Notes: a model not told the origin generated them from the letters alone. A stretch of DNA of 38,486 bases from Igneacidithiobacillus copahuensis (GCF_018854015.1 NZ_JAAXYO010000126.1:1-38486); one strand, 5' to 3'. Positions 7,367 through 16,200 are shown, counted from the first letter of the stretch. Made by a program: numbers and translations.

Positions 7367-7929
7367 GGGAGCATTCCCAGACCAGGATCGATGGAGAAAA
7401 GTAGTGCCATGACCAGGTTCTTCACGTCTTCTTTGTTGCGTCCATCAACCTCAAAGATTGGTGGAACAGGATTGAGCATGTGCAGATCCTGACCGACCTC
7501 CGCGAGCATCTTTGCGTAGTCTGCGGTGTCCGGGCGGGAGTTGAGATCGGTCTTGCTGATGCCCAGGACCACCGGAACATCGGCAATGTAGTCCTTGAAT
7601 GCATGCAGGAAGAAATGCATGTCTTTTTGCGGATTGGGGCGGGTGTTGTCCAGCATCAATATCAGACCGAGACCGCCGGTAGTCAGGATATCCCACATGA
7701 AATCAAAGCGCTCCTGTCCGGGGGTGCCATATAAATGTACCTTGCTCTTGTCGCCAAGATGCAGAATCCCATAGTCCATAGCCACGGTGGTGTGGCCTTT
7801 ACGGTTTATGGTCATGTCTGACGCTCTGGCGTCTGTAGAGATGATGGGTACATCAGAGATGGCAGATATCGCTGAAGTTTTGCCTGCGCCAACCGGGCCA
7901 GTGAAAACGATTTTATTGTCCTCTCTCAT
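7363..7929 (-). CDS. Small Ras-like GTPase of the MglA/COG2229 type
   Basis: This 188-residue cytoplasmic GTPase has the P-loop GPVGAGKTS at residues 11-19, a switch-II-like TPGQERF near residue 69, and a guanine-specificity motif SKTDL (an NKxD variant). Between them lies the segment RASDMTINRKGHTTVAMDYG, typical of predicted bacterial GTPases that travel with Roadblock proteins (compare the Streptomyces conservons and MglA/MglB). Switch proteins of this kind set cell polarity or signal state, but the target here is unknown. A GGGAG ribosome site precedes the start. Its neighbours are two Roadblock-type proteins downstream and a pseudo-receiver and a FimV-like protein upstream, which suggests a surface, pilus or polarity role. 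Confidence 0.85.
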   Translation of the reverse strand: MREDNKIVFTGPVGAGKTSAISAISDVPIISTDARASDMTINRKGHTTVAMDYGILHLGDKSKVHLYGTPGQERFDFMWDILTTGGLGLILMLDNTRPNPQKDMHFFLHAFKDYIADVPVVLGISKTDLNSRPDTADYAKMLAEVGQDLHMLNPVPPIFEVDGRNKEDVKNLVMALLFSIDPGLGMLP

Positions 7930-7963
7930 AAATAAATCTCCCGGTTATTGTACATTTCCATCA

Positions 7964-9097
7964 CTATAGCCCTGCAATTTTTGACAGCAGACGGCCAAGA
8001 AAACCGCGTTTCGCGGGGCTCGGCCGTTGCGCTTCCGCCAGTGTGCTCGAGGGGATCGCTGGCTCTGACGCCATCCCGGATACGGGGCTATATTCCAATA
8101 ACTGCAAGGCATCAGCCGCGGCAAGAAAGTTGAAGAGCGCCTGAGAATGTACCTGCAACATGCGTATGGTCAATGCCGGGGATGCCGGTGAGCGGGCGAG
8201 AAAGGCCGCCAAACGTAATGCCTCGGGTAGTGGGTACAAACGCGTGAGATTGGGCCACCGGCGCAATTTTACCGGACGATTCAATGGAATTTTCTTGCTC
8301 AGACGACCATCCGCAGCGATTGCGTGAATCTGCCAAAGGTATTCCGTAAGCGTCAGCGAATGAACGGAGTCGTTATCGGTGAAAGAGGCGCCATCTCGGA
8401 GAATTAGGTTCTCTTCTCCTTCCCGAAAGATTGCTTGTGCCTCTTCCATGCTGACACTGGCGTCAACCTTTTCCTGCTCTGGGATAATCCGCCAGAGCAA
8501 TCTTCCATTACGTCGATCGACGATTCCTACGGAAATTTGATCGCGGATGGCCCGCTGAACCAGCGCGAGAAGGCCCTGCTCTGGATCGAAGTAATCGATT
8601 TGATTCGGATCAAAACTGGGTTTCTCTCTCTCCAGCACCGGCGCGGGCTGCTGCACACTCGTGGAGATTTTCTCTGGAGTCGCTGCTGCAGAATTTAGGA
8701 CCTGCCCTACCGGTTCAGAGGGCTGCTGCACAGGCGATTCACGGGTCGTTGGCGATGGCTGCAGCAACTGCTCCAGCGCGGGGAACAGAGTTTCCATGCG
8801 AATTGGTTTGGTCAGCGTCACGAACTGGGGAAAGTTGTTGGGGACTACCGTCGTGGCAAGCAGCGGAATCTCGGGGTTTTCCTTACGAAATTTGTCGGCT
8901 TCCGCCAGCCCGTCGGGGGAATCCAGATCGGCAATCGCCACGTCTGGAGCTTGGCGGTCGTCCGCTTCGAGAAATCTATAATTTGCCTTACGGTTCATGC
9001 GAAAGGCCATGCGAAATACGGCCTCTTTTCGGGTATCGAGGCCAATCCCGCGTACCAGAGTCGAAGGAGTTCCCGCAATCTGTGCCTTGTCAGTCAT
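7964..9097 (-). CDS. Hypothetical protein with an N-terminal receiver-like domain
   Basis: This 377-residue cytoplasmic protein starts with about 105 residues that resemble a response-regulator receiver fold: a buried strand with an aspartate (DVAIADLDS, near residue 54), a LLATTVV strand, and the TKP motif with its conserved lysine. The acidic pocket near the N-terminus appears missing, so it may be a pseudo-receiver that binds without phosphorylation. A proline- and glutamine-rich linker (about 110-150) follows, and then a C-terminal alpha/beta region that I cannot place. It lies between the FimV-like gene (11 bases away) and the GTPase, and probably feeds signals into that GTPase/Roadblock module. 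No function is assigned. Confidence 0.6.
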   Translation of the reverse strand: MTDKAQIAGTPSTLVRGIGLDTRKEAVFRMAFRMNRKANYRFLEADDRQAPDVAIADLDSPDGLAEADKFRKENPEIPLLATTVVPNNFPQFVTLTKPIRMETLFPALEQLLQPSPTTRESPVQQPSEPVGQVLNSAAATPEKISTSVQQPAPVLEREKPSFDPNQIDYFDPEQGLLALVQRAIRDQISVGIVDRRNGRLLWRIIPEQEKVDASVSMEEAQAIFREGEENLILRDGASFTDNDSVHSLTLTEYLWQIHAIAADGRLSKKIPLNRPVKLRRWPNLTRLYPLPEALRLAAFLARSPASPALTIRMLQVHSQALFNFLAAADALQLLEYSPVSGMASEPAIPSSTLAEAQRPSPAKRGFLGRLLSKIAGL

Positions 9098-9108
9098 GGT
9101 TTTTCTCC

Positions 9109-10593
9109 TCAGGCGGTAGCGCTGATGTCTCGCTGTAGGCGCTCAGACAGGTGATACAGCTGGCGCAGGATGGCCTCGTCAGGTTGTGGGTCACTATGGA
9201 TGATCTTTCTGCTGAATCGAGCAAAACGATCGCGTGCTTGCATACGTTCATACATTTCCAGTAACGGGAGGAAATAACCGGACTTTCGCGGCGAGGCAAG
9301 GGCTGACTGCTCCAGCAAATCGACGGCTTCCTCTACCTGGCCATAATCGAGGAGCATGTTGAAATCGCGTAGAATTGGATCATCGGCATCTACTTCAGCA
9401 ATCTCCCGGTCGCGCCGTAGGCGCTCTTCCACCAGTTGCGCGCTGCTCACCGGGATCGTGCTGGTGGGGACATACAATTGATATTTTTCTGCGAGACTCG
9501 GCAGCACCTGATTTTCTCTCCCTTCACTATTTTCCAGGTCATTATATAGACGGTCTTGTCCCAGCTGCCTTCCTACGTTGAGCAAGCGCTGGCGTAAGGC
9601 CTTTCCCAGACCCCAGAGGATGATGTGCAAACGCAGCAAGGCGCGGGCAAAGTCCTGCTTGTTCTCTTGTTCATAAAGAATCTGCAAAAGCAATACATGG
9701 AGGCGCAGTCGCTTCGGGTGTAAAACCGCCTGTCGCTGCAGGAGATTTACGGCGGCGGCGTTCTGACTCGTTTCCCTCAATAACTGGACGGCATGGGTCG
9801 TGCCGACAAGGGTGCTGACGACAAGAATCTCTTCCTCATCGAGCGGAGATAGCGGCTCTGAACCATAGAGCAAGGCGTCTGCGGGCATCTCCTCTTTTCG
9901 CTCCTGCTCCACTGCATGCCTTTGAAATGCGTGCAGGGGAATATCGTTTAGTTCGAGCGGCTCGGGATGCACAATTGCCTGTTGCAGGTCGCGATGAAGA
10001 GAACCTAGCTCCAGCTGTTCCTGCTCGCGCGCCAGAAGGTTCTCCTTGTGGAGGGGTTGCTGACGGCCCAGTTCCTGTTCGATATTTTCCAGACTGAGAT
10101 GCAGTCGGGTTTCGGCCAACACGCGCAGTGGCAGGTTTTGTGGGTCCTTCTGCAGGCATTGCAGGATCAGACTCTGGACTGCGTGAAGGTCCAGAACTTG
10201 CCGGTCGAGGTCCTCCTCCAATATTTCCGCGAGATGCTGATAATCTCCTGCCTCGTTATAAAGATTCCGGAGCCGGCTTCTTTGCTCCAAGTCCTGCGGG
10301 TGATGTTCGGCATACCAGCGAAGAGCCGTGGTTGCCTGATCAATGTGCCCGTAAGCAAGATAGATCTCGACCTCATCCAAGATGCCGACTTCTTCGATTT
10401 CGGCCACTGCTATCGGAGGGTTGGTTACTGCCGGCAGTGGCGGTTGAGGAGCCGGTATGGCAGCCGCCACCGGGTTTTCAGATGCCTTTCGGGTACCCGT
10501 GGCTTTGCGCCCCCATAACTTCCAGAGGATCGCTGCTGCCACCAAAAACACGGCTGCACCGATCAGTATCAGACTCGTCGTGGGGAGGTGCAT
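9109..10593 (-). CDS. FimV-like TPR protein with one N-terminal membrane segment
   Basis: This 494-residue protein has a single membrane helix (about 6-26) followed by positively charged residues and a proline/alanine-rich stretch (about 30-65). A FimV-type segment comes next, with EVEIYLAYGHIDQA and TPR-like helices that follow (about 70-135). A further TPR-like pair is near the C-terminus (DFNMLLDYGQVEEAVDLLEQ, about 405-470). FimV proteins organise cell poles and type IV pili in gammaproteobacteria. It heads a five-gene minus-strand cluster with a GTPase and Roadblock proteins. Full-length FimV carries a LysM domain that is not seen here, so this is a shorter relative rather than FimV itself. 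Confidence 0.6.
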   Translation of the reverse strand: MHLPTTSLILIGAAVFLVAAAILWKLWGRKATGTRKASENPVAAAIPAPQPPLPAVTNPPIAVAEIEEVGILDEVEIYLAYGHIDQATTALRWYAEHHPQDLEQRSRLRNLYNEAGDYQHLAEILEEDLDRQVLDLHAVQSLILQCLQKDPQNLPLRVLAETRLHLSLENIEQELGRQQPLHKENLLAREQEQLELGSLHRDLQQAIVHPEPLELNDIPLHAFQRHAVEQERKEEMPADALLYGSEPLSPLDEEEILVVSTLVGTTHAVQLLRETSQNAAAVNLLQRQAVLHPKRLRLHVLLLQILYEQENKQDFARALLRLHIILWGLGKALRQRLLNVGRQLGQDRLYNDLENSEGRENQVLPSLAEKYQLYVPTSTIPVSSAQLVEERLRRDREIAEVDADDPILRDFNMLLDYGQVEEAVDLLEQSALASPRKSGYFLPLLEMYERMQARDRFARFSRKIIHSDPQPDEAILRQLYHLSERLQRDISATA

Positions 10594-10642
10594 GGCTTGT
10601 GACTCGAGGCTCCTGGATGATCCGCAATGGACTTCGAGGAGG

Positions 10643-10670
10643 TAGATAGATGCTTTTGTCGACCTGTCAA
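10643..10670 (-). promoter_or_regulatory. Candidate promoter for the FimV-like/GTPase/Roadblock cluster
   Basis: A perfect TTGACA lies at 10665-10670 on the minus strand, with a weak TATCTA at 10643-10648 (16-base spacing), about 50 bases upstream of the FimV-like start. It straddles the stop codon of the preceding gene. Confidence 0.35.
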
Positions 10671-11107
10671 CGCCCGAGTAGACGTGCGATTTCCTGTAGA
10701 CGTCTGCTGCTGCCGCGGCTTGGGTGTTCTCTCAGTGCCATTTCGGCGTAGCCATGGAAAAACTCGGGCAAGGCGCGCAGGATCACCGGTAGTCGTTCGC
10801 GACTGGCGCGCGCAATGCGCCATTCGCTGCGCGGCTCTCCCTGTCCGGCGTAGCTGCATACCGCCAGCCCCCAAGCGCGCTCGCTACCCGTCCAATGGTG
10901 TTGGGCGATGCGCAGACGATGCAGGTTGGGTTGTATACCCAGCCCAACGCCGGGTCCGTCGTAGAGGATCTGCTGGTCTGTGGCGATGTCGGCGAGGAGA
11001 TGATCCAGAGGAACGAAGGCTGCACGCAGGGCCTCCGTCCTGGGCGTTTCCTCTTGCAGATGGCGCCGTAGCTCGAGAAGAAAGGGTGATTCCACTTTTT
11101 GCTCCAT
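10667..11107 (-). CDS. Hypothetical protein
   Basis: This 146-residue protein is not recognised. It is rich in arginine, leucine and glutamate, has no signal peptide or membrane helix, and looks like an all-helical or mixed soluble domain: helical start LLELRRHLQEE, a central strand region around ILYDGPGVGLGIQPNLHRLRIAQ, and a final basic helix (RRLQEIARLLGR). It is read towards the FimV-like gene, with a 73-base gap that contains a TTGACA box, and diverges from the L,D-transpeptidase gene across an 88-base spacer. It may be a separate unit or the first gene of the cluster. Confidence 0.55.
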   Translation of the reverse strand: MEQKVESPFLLELRRHLQEETPRTEALRAAFVPLDHLLADIATDQQILYDGPGVGLGIQPNLHRLRIAQHHWTGSERAWGLAVCSYAGQGEPRSEWRIARASRERLPVILRALPEFFHGYAEMALREHPSRGSSRRLQEIARLLGR

Positions 11108-11149
11108 TTTCGGTAAAATCGCAACGTTATAACAGGATCAACTGGCCGC

Positions 11150-11173
11150 GCAGAATAGAATTAAGGATTCTGC
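11150..11173 (+). repeat. Inverted repeat in the leader of the L,D-transpeptidase gene
   Basis: GCAGAAT (11150-11156) and ATTCTGC (11167-11173) flank a 10-base loop, 22 bases before the start codon at 11196. It could be an operator or an mRNA hairpin. No U-tract follows, so it is not a typical terminator. Confidence 0.4.
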
Positions 11174-11195
11174 CAGCCTCCCGAGTGAGGTTGCA

Positions 11196-12287
11196 ATGCT
11201 GCAAAACACGCTACGAAAAATTTTTCTTGTCGGCTGTATCGCTCTGGCCCCGCTCGCCGCACTTGCGACGGTGTTCCCCCTGCCCGAGCAGGGCAACATG
11301 GTCGGGAACCTGCAAGCCGTCACCAGCCATCGCGATGACACGCTGCTCGATATCGGTCGGTTCTACGACATCGGCTATAACCAGGAGGTTGGCGCCAATC
11401 CCGGGGTGAATCCCTGGCTGCCAGGACAGGCCAGCAAGGTTGTCATTCCCAACGAGTACGTGCTTCCCTCCGGACCCTGGAGCGGAATCGTTGTCAACAT
11501 TCCCGCCCGGCGCATCTATTTCTTCCCGGAGGGGCGGGGGGTGGTATTCACCTACCCGGTCGGGGTGTTCCTGCCGGGCTGGAAGGAGAGCCTGACCACC
11601 ACCAGCATCATCCAGAAATTCAAGATGCCAGCCTGGAATGTCCCAAAAAACATCCATGCTTGGTTTGAAAAGAAGTTTCATATGGATATTCCGTGGTATT
11701 GGCCGCCAGGTGCGGAAAATCCCATGGGGGAGTTGGCCATGGAGACGGGGCTCTCGGGAATCTTCATTCATGGCACCTACCATCCGTGGGGCATCGGTAT
11801 GCGCTCCAGTCAGGGCTGTTTCCAGATGTATCCGGAGAATGTCGCGCAGCTCTTCCCCATGGTGCCGGTAGGCACTTCTGTGCGTATCATCGATGAGCCC
11901 AACATGGTGGGCGAACGCAACGGACAGATCTACCTGCAGTGCTACAAACCGTTGCATGCGTATCACAAAGACGGACCAACAGATCTCCAACGCGCAGTAG
12001 TTGCCATCAAGCAGTTTATGGCGGCCAATCATTTGCACGAGGAGATCGACTGGGCGCGGGTACGGCGCATGGTTGCCGAGCACAACACCGTGGCCCTGCC
12101 GATCGGGGTGGGCACACCTACCTACGCCACCCTGGCCCAGGCGTTGCCCGCCAAGCCTTATGCGTACGCGCCATATGGACCCGCTGCCAATGGTGCTGCC
12201 GTTCCTCCGCCACTTCCGCTTGCGAGCGCAGCCAACCAGGATCAAATCAACGTCAAGGTCTATCTGCCCGGACAGAAGCCGAGTTAA
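11196..12287 (+). CDS. L,D-transpeptidase (ErfK/YbiS/YcfS/YnhG family)
   Basis: This 363-residue periplasmic enzyme of the YkuD fold forms 3-3 peptidoglycan cross-links or attaches proteins to peptidoglycan. An N-terminal signal segment (residues 1-24, ending ALA) is followed by a LysM-like region (about 40-90: DDTLLDIGRFYDIGYNQEV and a VVIPNEYVLP end). The catalytic domain comes next (about 95-235). The catalytic block shows H192 and H196 followed by SSQGC with nucleophile C208, matching the HXnSXGC family motif. The C-terminal 60 residues are alanine/proline-rich. It converges with the DUF218 gene, whose stop overlaps its own by four bases. A GAGG site precedes the ATG at 11196. Confidence 0.88.
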   Translation: MLQNTLRKIFLVGCIALAPLAALATVFPLPEQGNMVGNLQAVTSHRDDTLLDIGRFYDIGYNQEVGANPGVNPWLPGQASKVVIPNEYVLPSGPWSGIVVNIPARRIYFFPEGRGVVFTYPVGVFLPGWKESLTTTSIIQKFKMPAWNVPKNIHAWFEKKFHMDIPWYWPPGAENPMGELAMETGLSGIFIHGTYHPWGIGMRSSQGCFQMYPENVAQLFPMVPVGTSVRIIDEPNMVGERNGQIYLQCYKPLHAYHKDGPTDLQRAVVAIKQFMAANHLHEEIDWARVRRMVAEHNTVALPIGVGTPTYATLAQALPAKPYAYAPYGPAANGAAVPPPLPLASAANQDQINVKVYLPGQKPS

Positions 12288-13069
12288 AACTGCCCGGTGC
12301 GCCAACGATACCAGAGGAGGCCAGCATACTCGTGCATGGCCTCACTGCTGATTTCTTCATAAATTGCGCGTGGCAACCACGACTGCCAGGAGAGAGGCGT
12401 CGCCTGTCCCATCCGGTAGTCGCAGGGTACGGGCGTTGGCAGGAGACCATAATGGCGGAACCAGGCCATGGCCCGTGGCATGTGGACCGCCGAAGTCACC
12501 AAGTAGATACGGCGAATGTCATGCTGGCGCAACAACGCGGCGCTGTCCTTCGCATTCGCTGCGGTGTTGTACGACTTCCCTTCCAACCAGATGGGGTTGT
12601 CGATATGAAAACTGTCCCGGAGTAACGCCGCCATGGTCGCTGCCTCGCTGGGCGCACCAAAACTCGGCGCACCGCCACTGGGTACCACGGGTAGATCGAC
12701 TTGTTGTGCCAGCGCGGCGGCCGCCTGTAAGCGCATCAATGTTCGGGCATTGGCCATTTCGGGCACCGGCCGATCTGGATTGACGATCTCGCCACCACCC
12801 AGCACAACGATCGCTTGCGGTGCCGAGTCTCCATGCAGGGGATGCAAAAGCGGTGGATAGCGATCTTCTAGAGGCTGCAGCAGGAGACGCGCACCAAGCG
12901 GAGTAGCTGCAAAATAGATTCCCAGTAGGGCGACTACGATCAGGAGTCTACCCAGGGAATGCCAACCCAGTAGGGCGCTCACCAGGACACCAACGCCAGC
13001 CAAACTCAAAAAAATACCTGGCGGCTGGACCAAGGCGGAGCCGAGGCTGAGAAGATAGATCGGCGTCAC
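12284..13069 (-). CDS. YdcF/ElyC-like DUF218 membrane protein
   Basis: This 261-residue protein has two N-terminal membrane helices (about 5-30 and 34-55), then a DUF218 domain that begins AIVVLGGGEIVN, followed by RLQAAAALAQQ, LPVVPSGG and the late SAVHMPRAMAWFRHYG signature. ElyC-type proteins influence lipid-carrier and peptidoglycan metabolism at the envelope; the biochemical activity is not settled. The site next to lipA-lipB and the mre/rod/dac genes fits an envelope role. The gene ends inside the stop region of the convergent L,D-transpeptidase and lies three bases downstream of lipA. Confidence 0.75.
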   Translation of the reverse strand: MTPIYLLSLGSALVQPPGIFLSLAGVGVLVSALLGWHSLGRLLIVVALLGIYFAATPLGARLLLQPLEDRYPPLLHPLHGDSAPQAIVVLGGGEIVNPDRPVPEMANARTLMRLQAAAALAQQVDLPVVPSGGAPSFGAPSEAATMAALLRDSFHIDNPIWLEGKSYNTAANAKDSAALLRQHDIRRIYLVTSAVHMPRAMAWFRHYGLLPTPVPCDYRMGQATPLSWQSWLPRAIYEEISSEAMHEYAGLLWYRWRTGQF

Positions 13070-13072
13070 GCG

Positions 13073-14017
13073 CTACAGTGGATCAGACCATTCGCGGAAA
13101 CTATGTTCGGCATGGTAGGAGGAGCGTACCAAGGGGCCGGCTGCCACGTGACGAAATCCCATCTCCCGGCCGATGTGCTCCAGTTGCGCAAACTCATCGG
13201 GCGCCACATAGCGTTGCACGGGGTAATGATGGCGCGAGGGCGCCAGATACTGTCCGAGGGTGAGCAGCGAACAACCGACAGCGCGCATATCGCGCATCAC
13301 TTCGATGATCTCCCCGATTTCCTCCCCTAGACCCAGCATGAGGCCTGACTTGGTCGGGACATCTGCATGGCGCTCCCCATAGCGGCGCAGAAGCTCCAAA
13401 GAATGCGCGTAGTCTGCGCCTGGCCGCGCCTGGGCATAGAGCCTGGGTACGGTTTCCAGATTATGATTGAGCACATCGGGGGGGCATTCGGCCAGCGCAT
13501 CGAGGGCCTTGTCCAGACGTCCGCGAAAGTCTGGAACGAGGATTTCGATCTGCAGCTCCGGACATTGCCGACGCAATGCGTCGATGACCGCAGCAAAGTG
13601 TCCGGCACCACCATCGCGCAGGTCGTCGCGGTCGACGGAGGTCACCACAACAAATCGTAACCCCATCTGCGCAACGGTCTGTGCCAAGTGCGCAGGTTCC
13701 TCCGGATCAGGAGCCGTTGGTCGGCCATGGGCAACGTCACAGAAGGGACAGCGTCGAGTGCATAGATCGCCGAGGATCATGAAGGTCGCCGTACCGCCAC
13801 CAAAGCACTCTCCCAGATTGGGACAGGAAGCCTCTTCGCAGACCGTATGCAGGTTTGCCTGTCTGAGAATCGTCTTCAATTCGTCCACACGTGGGTTCAA
13901 TGGCGAGCGCACTCGCAGCCAGTCGGGCTTGCGCTGACGCGGCGACGGCTCGGCAACGACGGGAATGGGCACGGGATTGCGACGGACCTTTTCCTCACCC
14001 CGTTCGGCGTTTGCCAT
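13073..14017 (-). CDS. lipA: Lipoyl synthase (radical SAM)
   Basis: This 314-residue enzyme inserts two sulfur atoms into octanoyl-lipoyl domains. The auxiliary cluster cysteines C60, C65 and C71 (CEEASCPNLGEC) and the radical-SAM cysteines C86, C90 and C93 (CTRRCPFC) are all present. The VVVTSVDRDDLRDGGAGHF block is canonical. Its ATG overlaps the lipB stop (TGATG). The neighbouring lipB and ybeD match the usual housekeeping ybeD-lipB-lipA group. The N-terminal 30 residues are basic and variable, as in homologues. Confidence 0.97.
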   Translation of the reverse strand: MANAERGEEKVRRNPVPIPVVAEPSPRQRKPDWLRVRSPLNPRVDELKTILRQANLHTVCEEASCPNLGECFGGGTATFMILGDLCTRRCPFCDVAHGRPTAPDPEEPAHLAQTVAQMGLRFVVVTSVDRDDLRDGGAGHFAAVIDALRRQCPELQIEILVPDFRGRLDKALDALAECPPDVLNHNLETVPRLYAQARPGADYAHSLELLRRYGERHADVPTKSGLMLGLGEEIGEIIEVMRDMRAVGCSLLTLGQYLAPSRHHYPVQRYVAPDEFAQLEHIGREMGFRHVAAGPLVRSSYHAEHSFREWSDPL

Positions 14018-14670
14018 CAGCTACCCCCTTTGTGCAAGGGCCGTCCAAGGGCAATGGAGAGACTGTCGAGTAGCTCCTGGGCCACGGTTTCCGAGGGCAG
14101 ATCTGGGCAGAGGCTGCGCACTTGTGTGACTTCCAGGCCGGGGCTACCACAAGGGTGAATGCGCTGAAAAGGGCTGAGATCCATGTCGGTGTTCAGGCTC
14201 AATCCGTGATAACTGCGGCCCTTTTGAATGCGCAGTCCCAGGGAGGCAATTTTGGCTCCCTGTACATAGACCCCCGGGGCGTCGCGGCGTGCTTGGGCGC
14301 TGATGCCGTGTTGCGCAAGCAGGTGGATGACGGCATTTTCCATGGCCTGCGTCAACTGCCGCACATTCCAGCCGCAGCGCGCGAGATCAATAAGGAGGTA
14401 GGCTACCCATTGGCCGGGACCGTGATAGGTCACCTTTCCGCCGCGATCGCTGCGGATGACGGGAATGGGACCGGGGTCGAGAACGTCCGCTGCGTCGGCA
14501 TTGCGCCCCAGGGTGAAGACCGGGGGATGTTGCAACAACCAGATCTGATCAGGAGTCGTTTCGTCACGTTGGCGAGTGAATTCGCGCATGGCGTCGAGCA
14601 CAGTGAAGTAGGGCAGAAGACCCGGCCAGCAGCGCACAGAAATGGCTTCGTCGGAGAGCTCTACAGGCAT
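14017..14670 (-). CDS. lipB: Octanoyl-(acyl carrier protein):protein N-octanoyltransferase
   Basis: This 217-residue transferase moves octanoate from acyl carrier protein to the lipoyl domains that LipA then sulfurates. Conserved blocks are GGKVTYHGPGQWVAYLLIDL, KIASLGLRIQKGRSYHGLSL (catalytic lysine) and HPCGSPGLEVTQ (catalytic cysteine). I chose the start at 14670 because it gives the family N-terminus after a purine-rich GAGGGGG site; a longer in-frame start at 14748 would overlap most of ybeD. It overlaps the ybeD stop by 10 bases. Confidence 0.95.
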   Translation of the reverse strand: MPVELSDEAISVRCWPGLLPYFTVLDAMREFTRQRDETTPDQIWLLQHPPVFTLGRNADAADVLDPGPIPVIRSDRGGKVTYHGPGQWVAYLLIDLARCGWNVRQLTQAMENAVIHLLAQHGISAQARRDAPGVYVQGAKIASLGLRIQKGRSYHGLSLNTDMDLSPFQRIHPCGSPGLEVTQVRSLCPDLPSETVAQELLDSLSIALGRPLHKGGS

Positions 14671-14927
14671 AGCATCACCCCCTCGATTTCCTGCACTGCC
14701 GCATAGATGGCCTGCAGCTGTGTGGCACTGGTTACCGTTACTGAGCAAGTGACGGCGCTATACTTGCCACCACCACTAGCGCGCACGCTGAACGCCTGTT
14801 GCGGTATATCTGGCACATGCACGGCGATGGCTGCCTGCACGGCGCCGAGCAGATCGTCGTGCTGACCAATGGCCTTCACGTGATGGATATGGGGAAAATC
14901 GTCCGGCCCCTCGCCTGGCGTTTCCAT
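14661..14927 (-). CDS. ybeD: DUF493 (YbeD-like) protein
   Basis: This 88-residue ferredoxin-like ACT-type domain protein of unknown role is usually found next to lipB. The order dacC-ybeD-lipB matches E. coli and many relatives. The pattern FPHIHHVKAIGQHDDLLGAV, then GKYSAVTCSVTVTSATQLQAIYAAV, follows the family. A GAGGAG-like site precedes the ATG at 14927. The longer frame extending to 15275 overlaps dacC and is not coding. Confidence 0.85.
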   Translation of the reverse strand: METPGEGPDDFPHIHHVKAIGQHDDLLGAVQAAIAVHVPDIPQQAFSVRASGGGKYSAVTCSVTVTSATQLQAIYAAVQEIEGVMLCL

Positions 14928-15013
14928 GCCTGCTCCTCGTCGCGCCTCGTCTCGTCCGTGGCATCTACCACTGCATGGTAGTGCTTCCACGGCATCAGGT
15001 GAAGTCCCAGGCC

Positions 15014-16177
15014 TTAGATGGCGCTGCGGACGCGGTGCCACAGCTGGCCGAGCCAGGATGCCTTGCTCACTGCAGTGCTGGCGAGGACCGGCACGCTGCG
15101 CACGACCTTGCCATCCAGAGTCACCTGCAGTTGTCCCAACACTGTCCCCTTGGTGAAGGGTGCCTGCACCTTTGGATCCCATAGCAAGTGGGTTTGCAGA
15201 TCGGTGGCGTGACCACGCGGAATGGTGACAATCAATGGCTCGGCGACGGTGACGGGCACTTGCATGGGTGACCAATCACTGTGGGACGCTACCCCCACCT
15301 GCTTGCCCGCCACCGCCAGTTCCTGATTTTCGTAGAAACGATACCCATAATTCAGAAGGGCTTCGATAGCGTCCGTACCGGAAGACCAGCTAGGCGCACC
15401 CATCTCCACGGCAATCAGGCGCCTACCATTGCGCTCGGCGGTGGCATCGATACAGTGCCCAGAGGCATCGGTAAGTCCGGTCTTCAAGCCGTCGACACTG
15501 GGGTCGCGAAACAATACCGGATTCCAGCTGCGCTGCGTGATCTTATTGTACGTATAGGATTTGAGCTTGGTGATCTGCAGAACTTGCGGATATTGTTGGA
15601 TCAGATGACGCGATAAAACGGCGACATCGTAAGCGGTCGTATACAGGTTGTCGTCGGGTAAGCCGTCCACATTACTGTAGCGTGTTGAATGCAGTTGCAG
15701 CTTTGCTGCGGCATGGTTCATCAAGGTGACGAAAGCCTCTTGGCTTCCCCCGATGGCCTCGGCAAGGGCCACCGCCGCGTCATTGCCAGAGTCGATCAAG
15801 AGCCCGTGCAGTAGCTGGTCTACCGTCACCGGCAGGCGCGGTTGTAAAAACATGCGGGAACCACCGGTTTTCCATGCCGCGTCCGAGACCGGGATGGATT
15901 CCTGCAGATGCAGGCTGCCATCGGCAATCGCCTGGTAGGTGAGATAGGCCGTCATCAGTTTGGTCAGGCTGGCGGGTGCGCGGCGCAGATCCGGAACTTT
16001 CGCCGCAATGATCTGCCCAGTTTGAGAATCCATCAGAACGTAGCTCGCCACATTCGGCAAGGAGGGCGCCGGTGGAATCGGCAACTGCGGCGTTGGGGTA
16101 ACGGCCATTGCCAAAGTGGAGAAAGCAAAAAGTAAGGTAGCCAGTACACTGTTGAAGAAAGTACGCATAGAAGCCAT
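15014..16177 (-). CDS. dacC: D-alanyl-D-alanine carboxypeptidase (penicillin-binding protein 5/6 type)
   Basis: This 387-residue periplasmic enzyme removes the terminal D-alanine from peptidoglycan pentapeptides. A signal peptide covers about residues 1-26 (ending AMA). The three catalytic motifs are in place: SLTK (S70-K73), SGN (130-132) and KTG (232-234). A C-terminal beta-domain (about 285-370) and a final amphipathic helix (KASWLGQLWHRVRSAI) would dock on the inner membrane. The start at 16177 was chosen because AGGA lies 5 bases upstream; a start at 16183 is possible. It follows rodA by 23 bases. dacA and dacC cannot be separated by eye, so the symbol is provisional. Confidence 0.9.
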   Translation of the reverse strand: MASMRTFFNSVLATLLFAFSTLAMAVTPTPQLPIPPAPSLPNVASYVLMDSQTGQIIAAKVPDLRRAPASLTKLMTAYLTYQAIADGSLHLQESIPVSDAAWKTGGSRMFLQPRLPVTVDQLLHGLLIDSGNDAAVALAEAIGGSQEAFVTLMNHAAAKLQLHSTRYSNVDGLPDDNLYTTAYDVAVLSRHLIQQYPQVLQITKLKSYTYNKITQRSWNPVLFRDPSVDGLKTGLTDASGHCIDATAERNGRRLIAVEMGAPSWSSGTDAIEALLNYGYRFYENQELAVAGKQVGVASHSDWSPMQVPVTVAEPLIVTIPRGHATDLQTHLLWDPKVQAPFTKGTVLGQLQVTLDGKVVRSVPVLASTAVSKASWLGQLWHRVRSAI

Positions 16178-16200
16178 GAACATCCTGCTGAAAAGGTGGG

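Noticed and set aside
11196..11240. Lipobox-like LVGC at residues 11-14 of the L,D-transpeptidase
   Set aside because: The hydrophobic region before the cysteine is too short (it begins straight after a basic segment), so a conventional signal peptide ending at ALA is more likely than a lipoprotein.
13073..14670. lipA and lipB as part of the sHdr lipoate pathway
   Set aside because: sHdr loci use dedicated lipoate-assembly and lipoate-binding proteins. Here lipA and lipB are in the standard ybeD-lipB-lipA housekeeping arrangement and lie 20 kb from hdr, so no link is shown.
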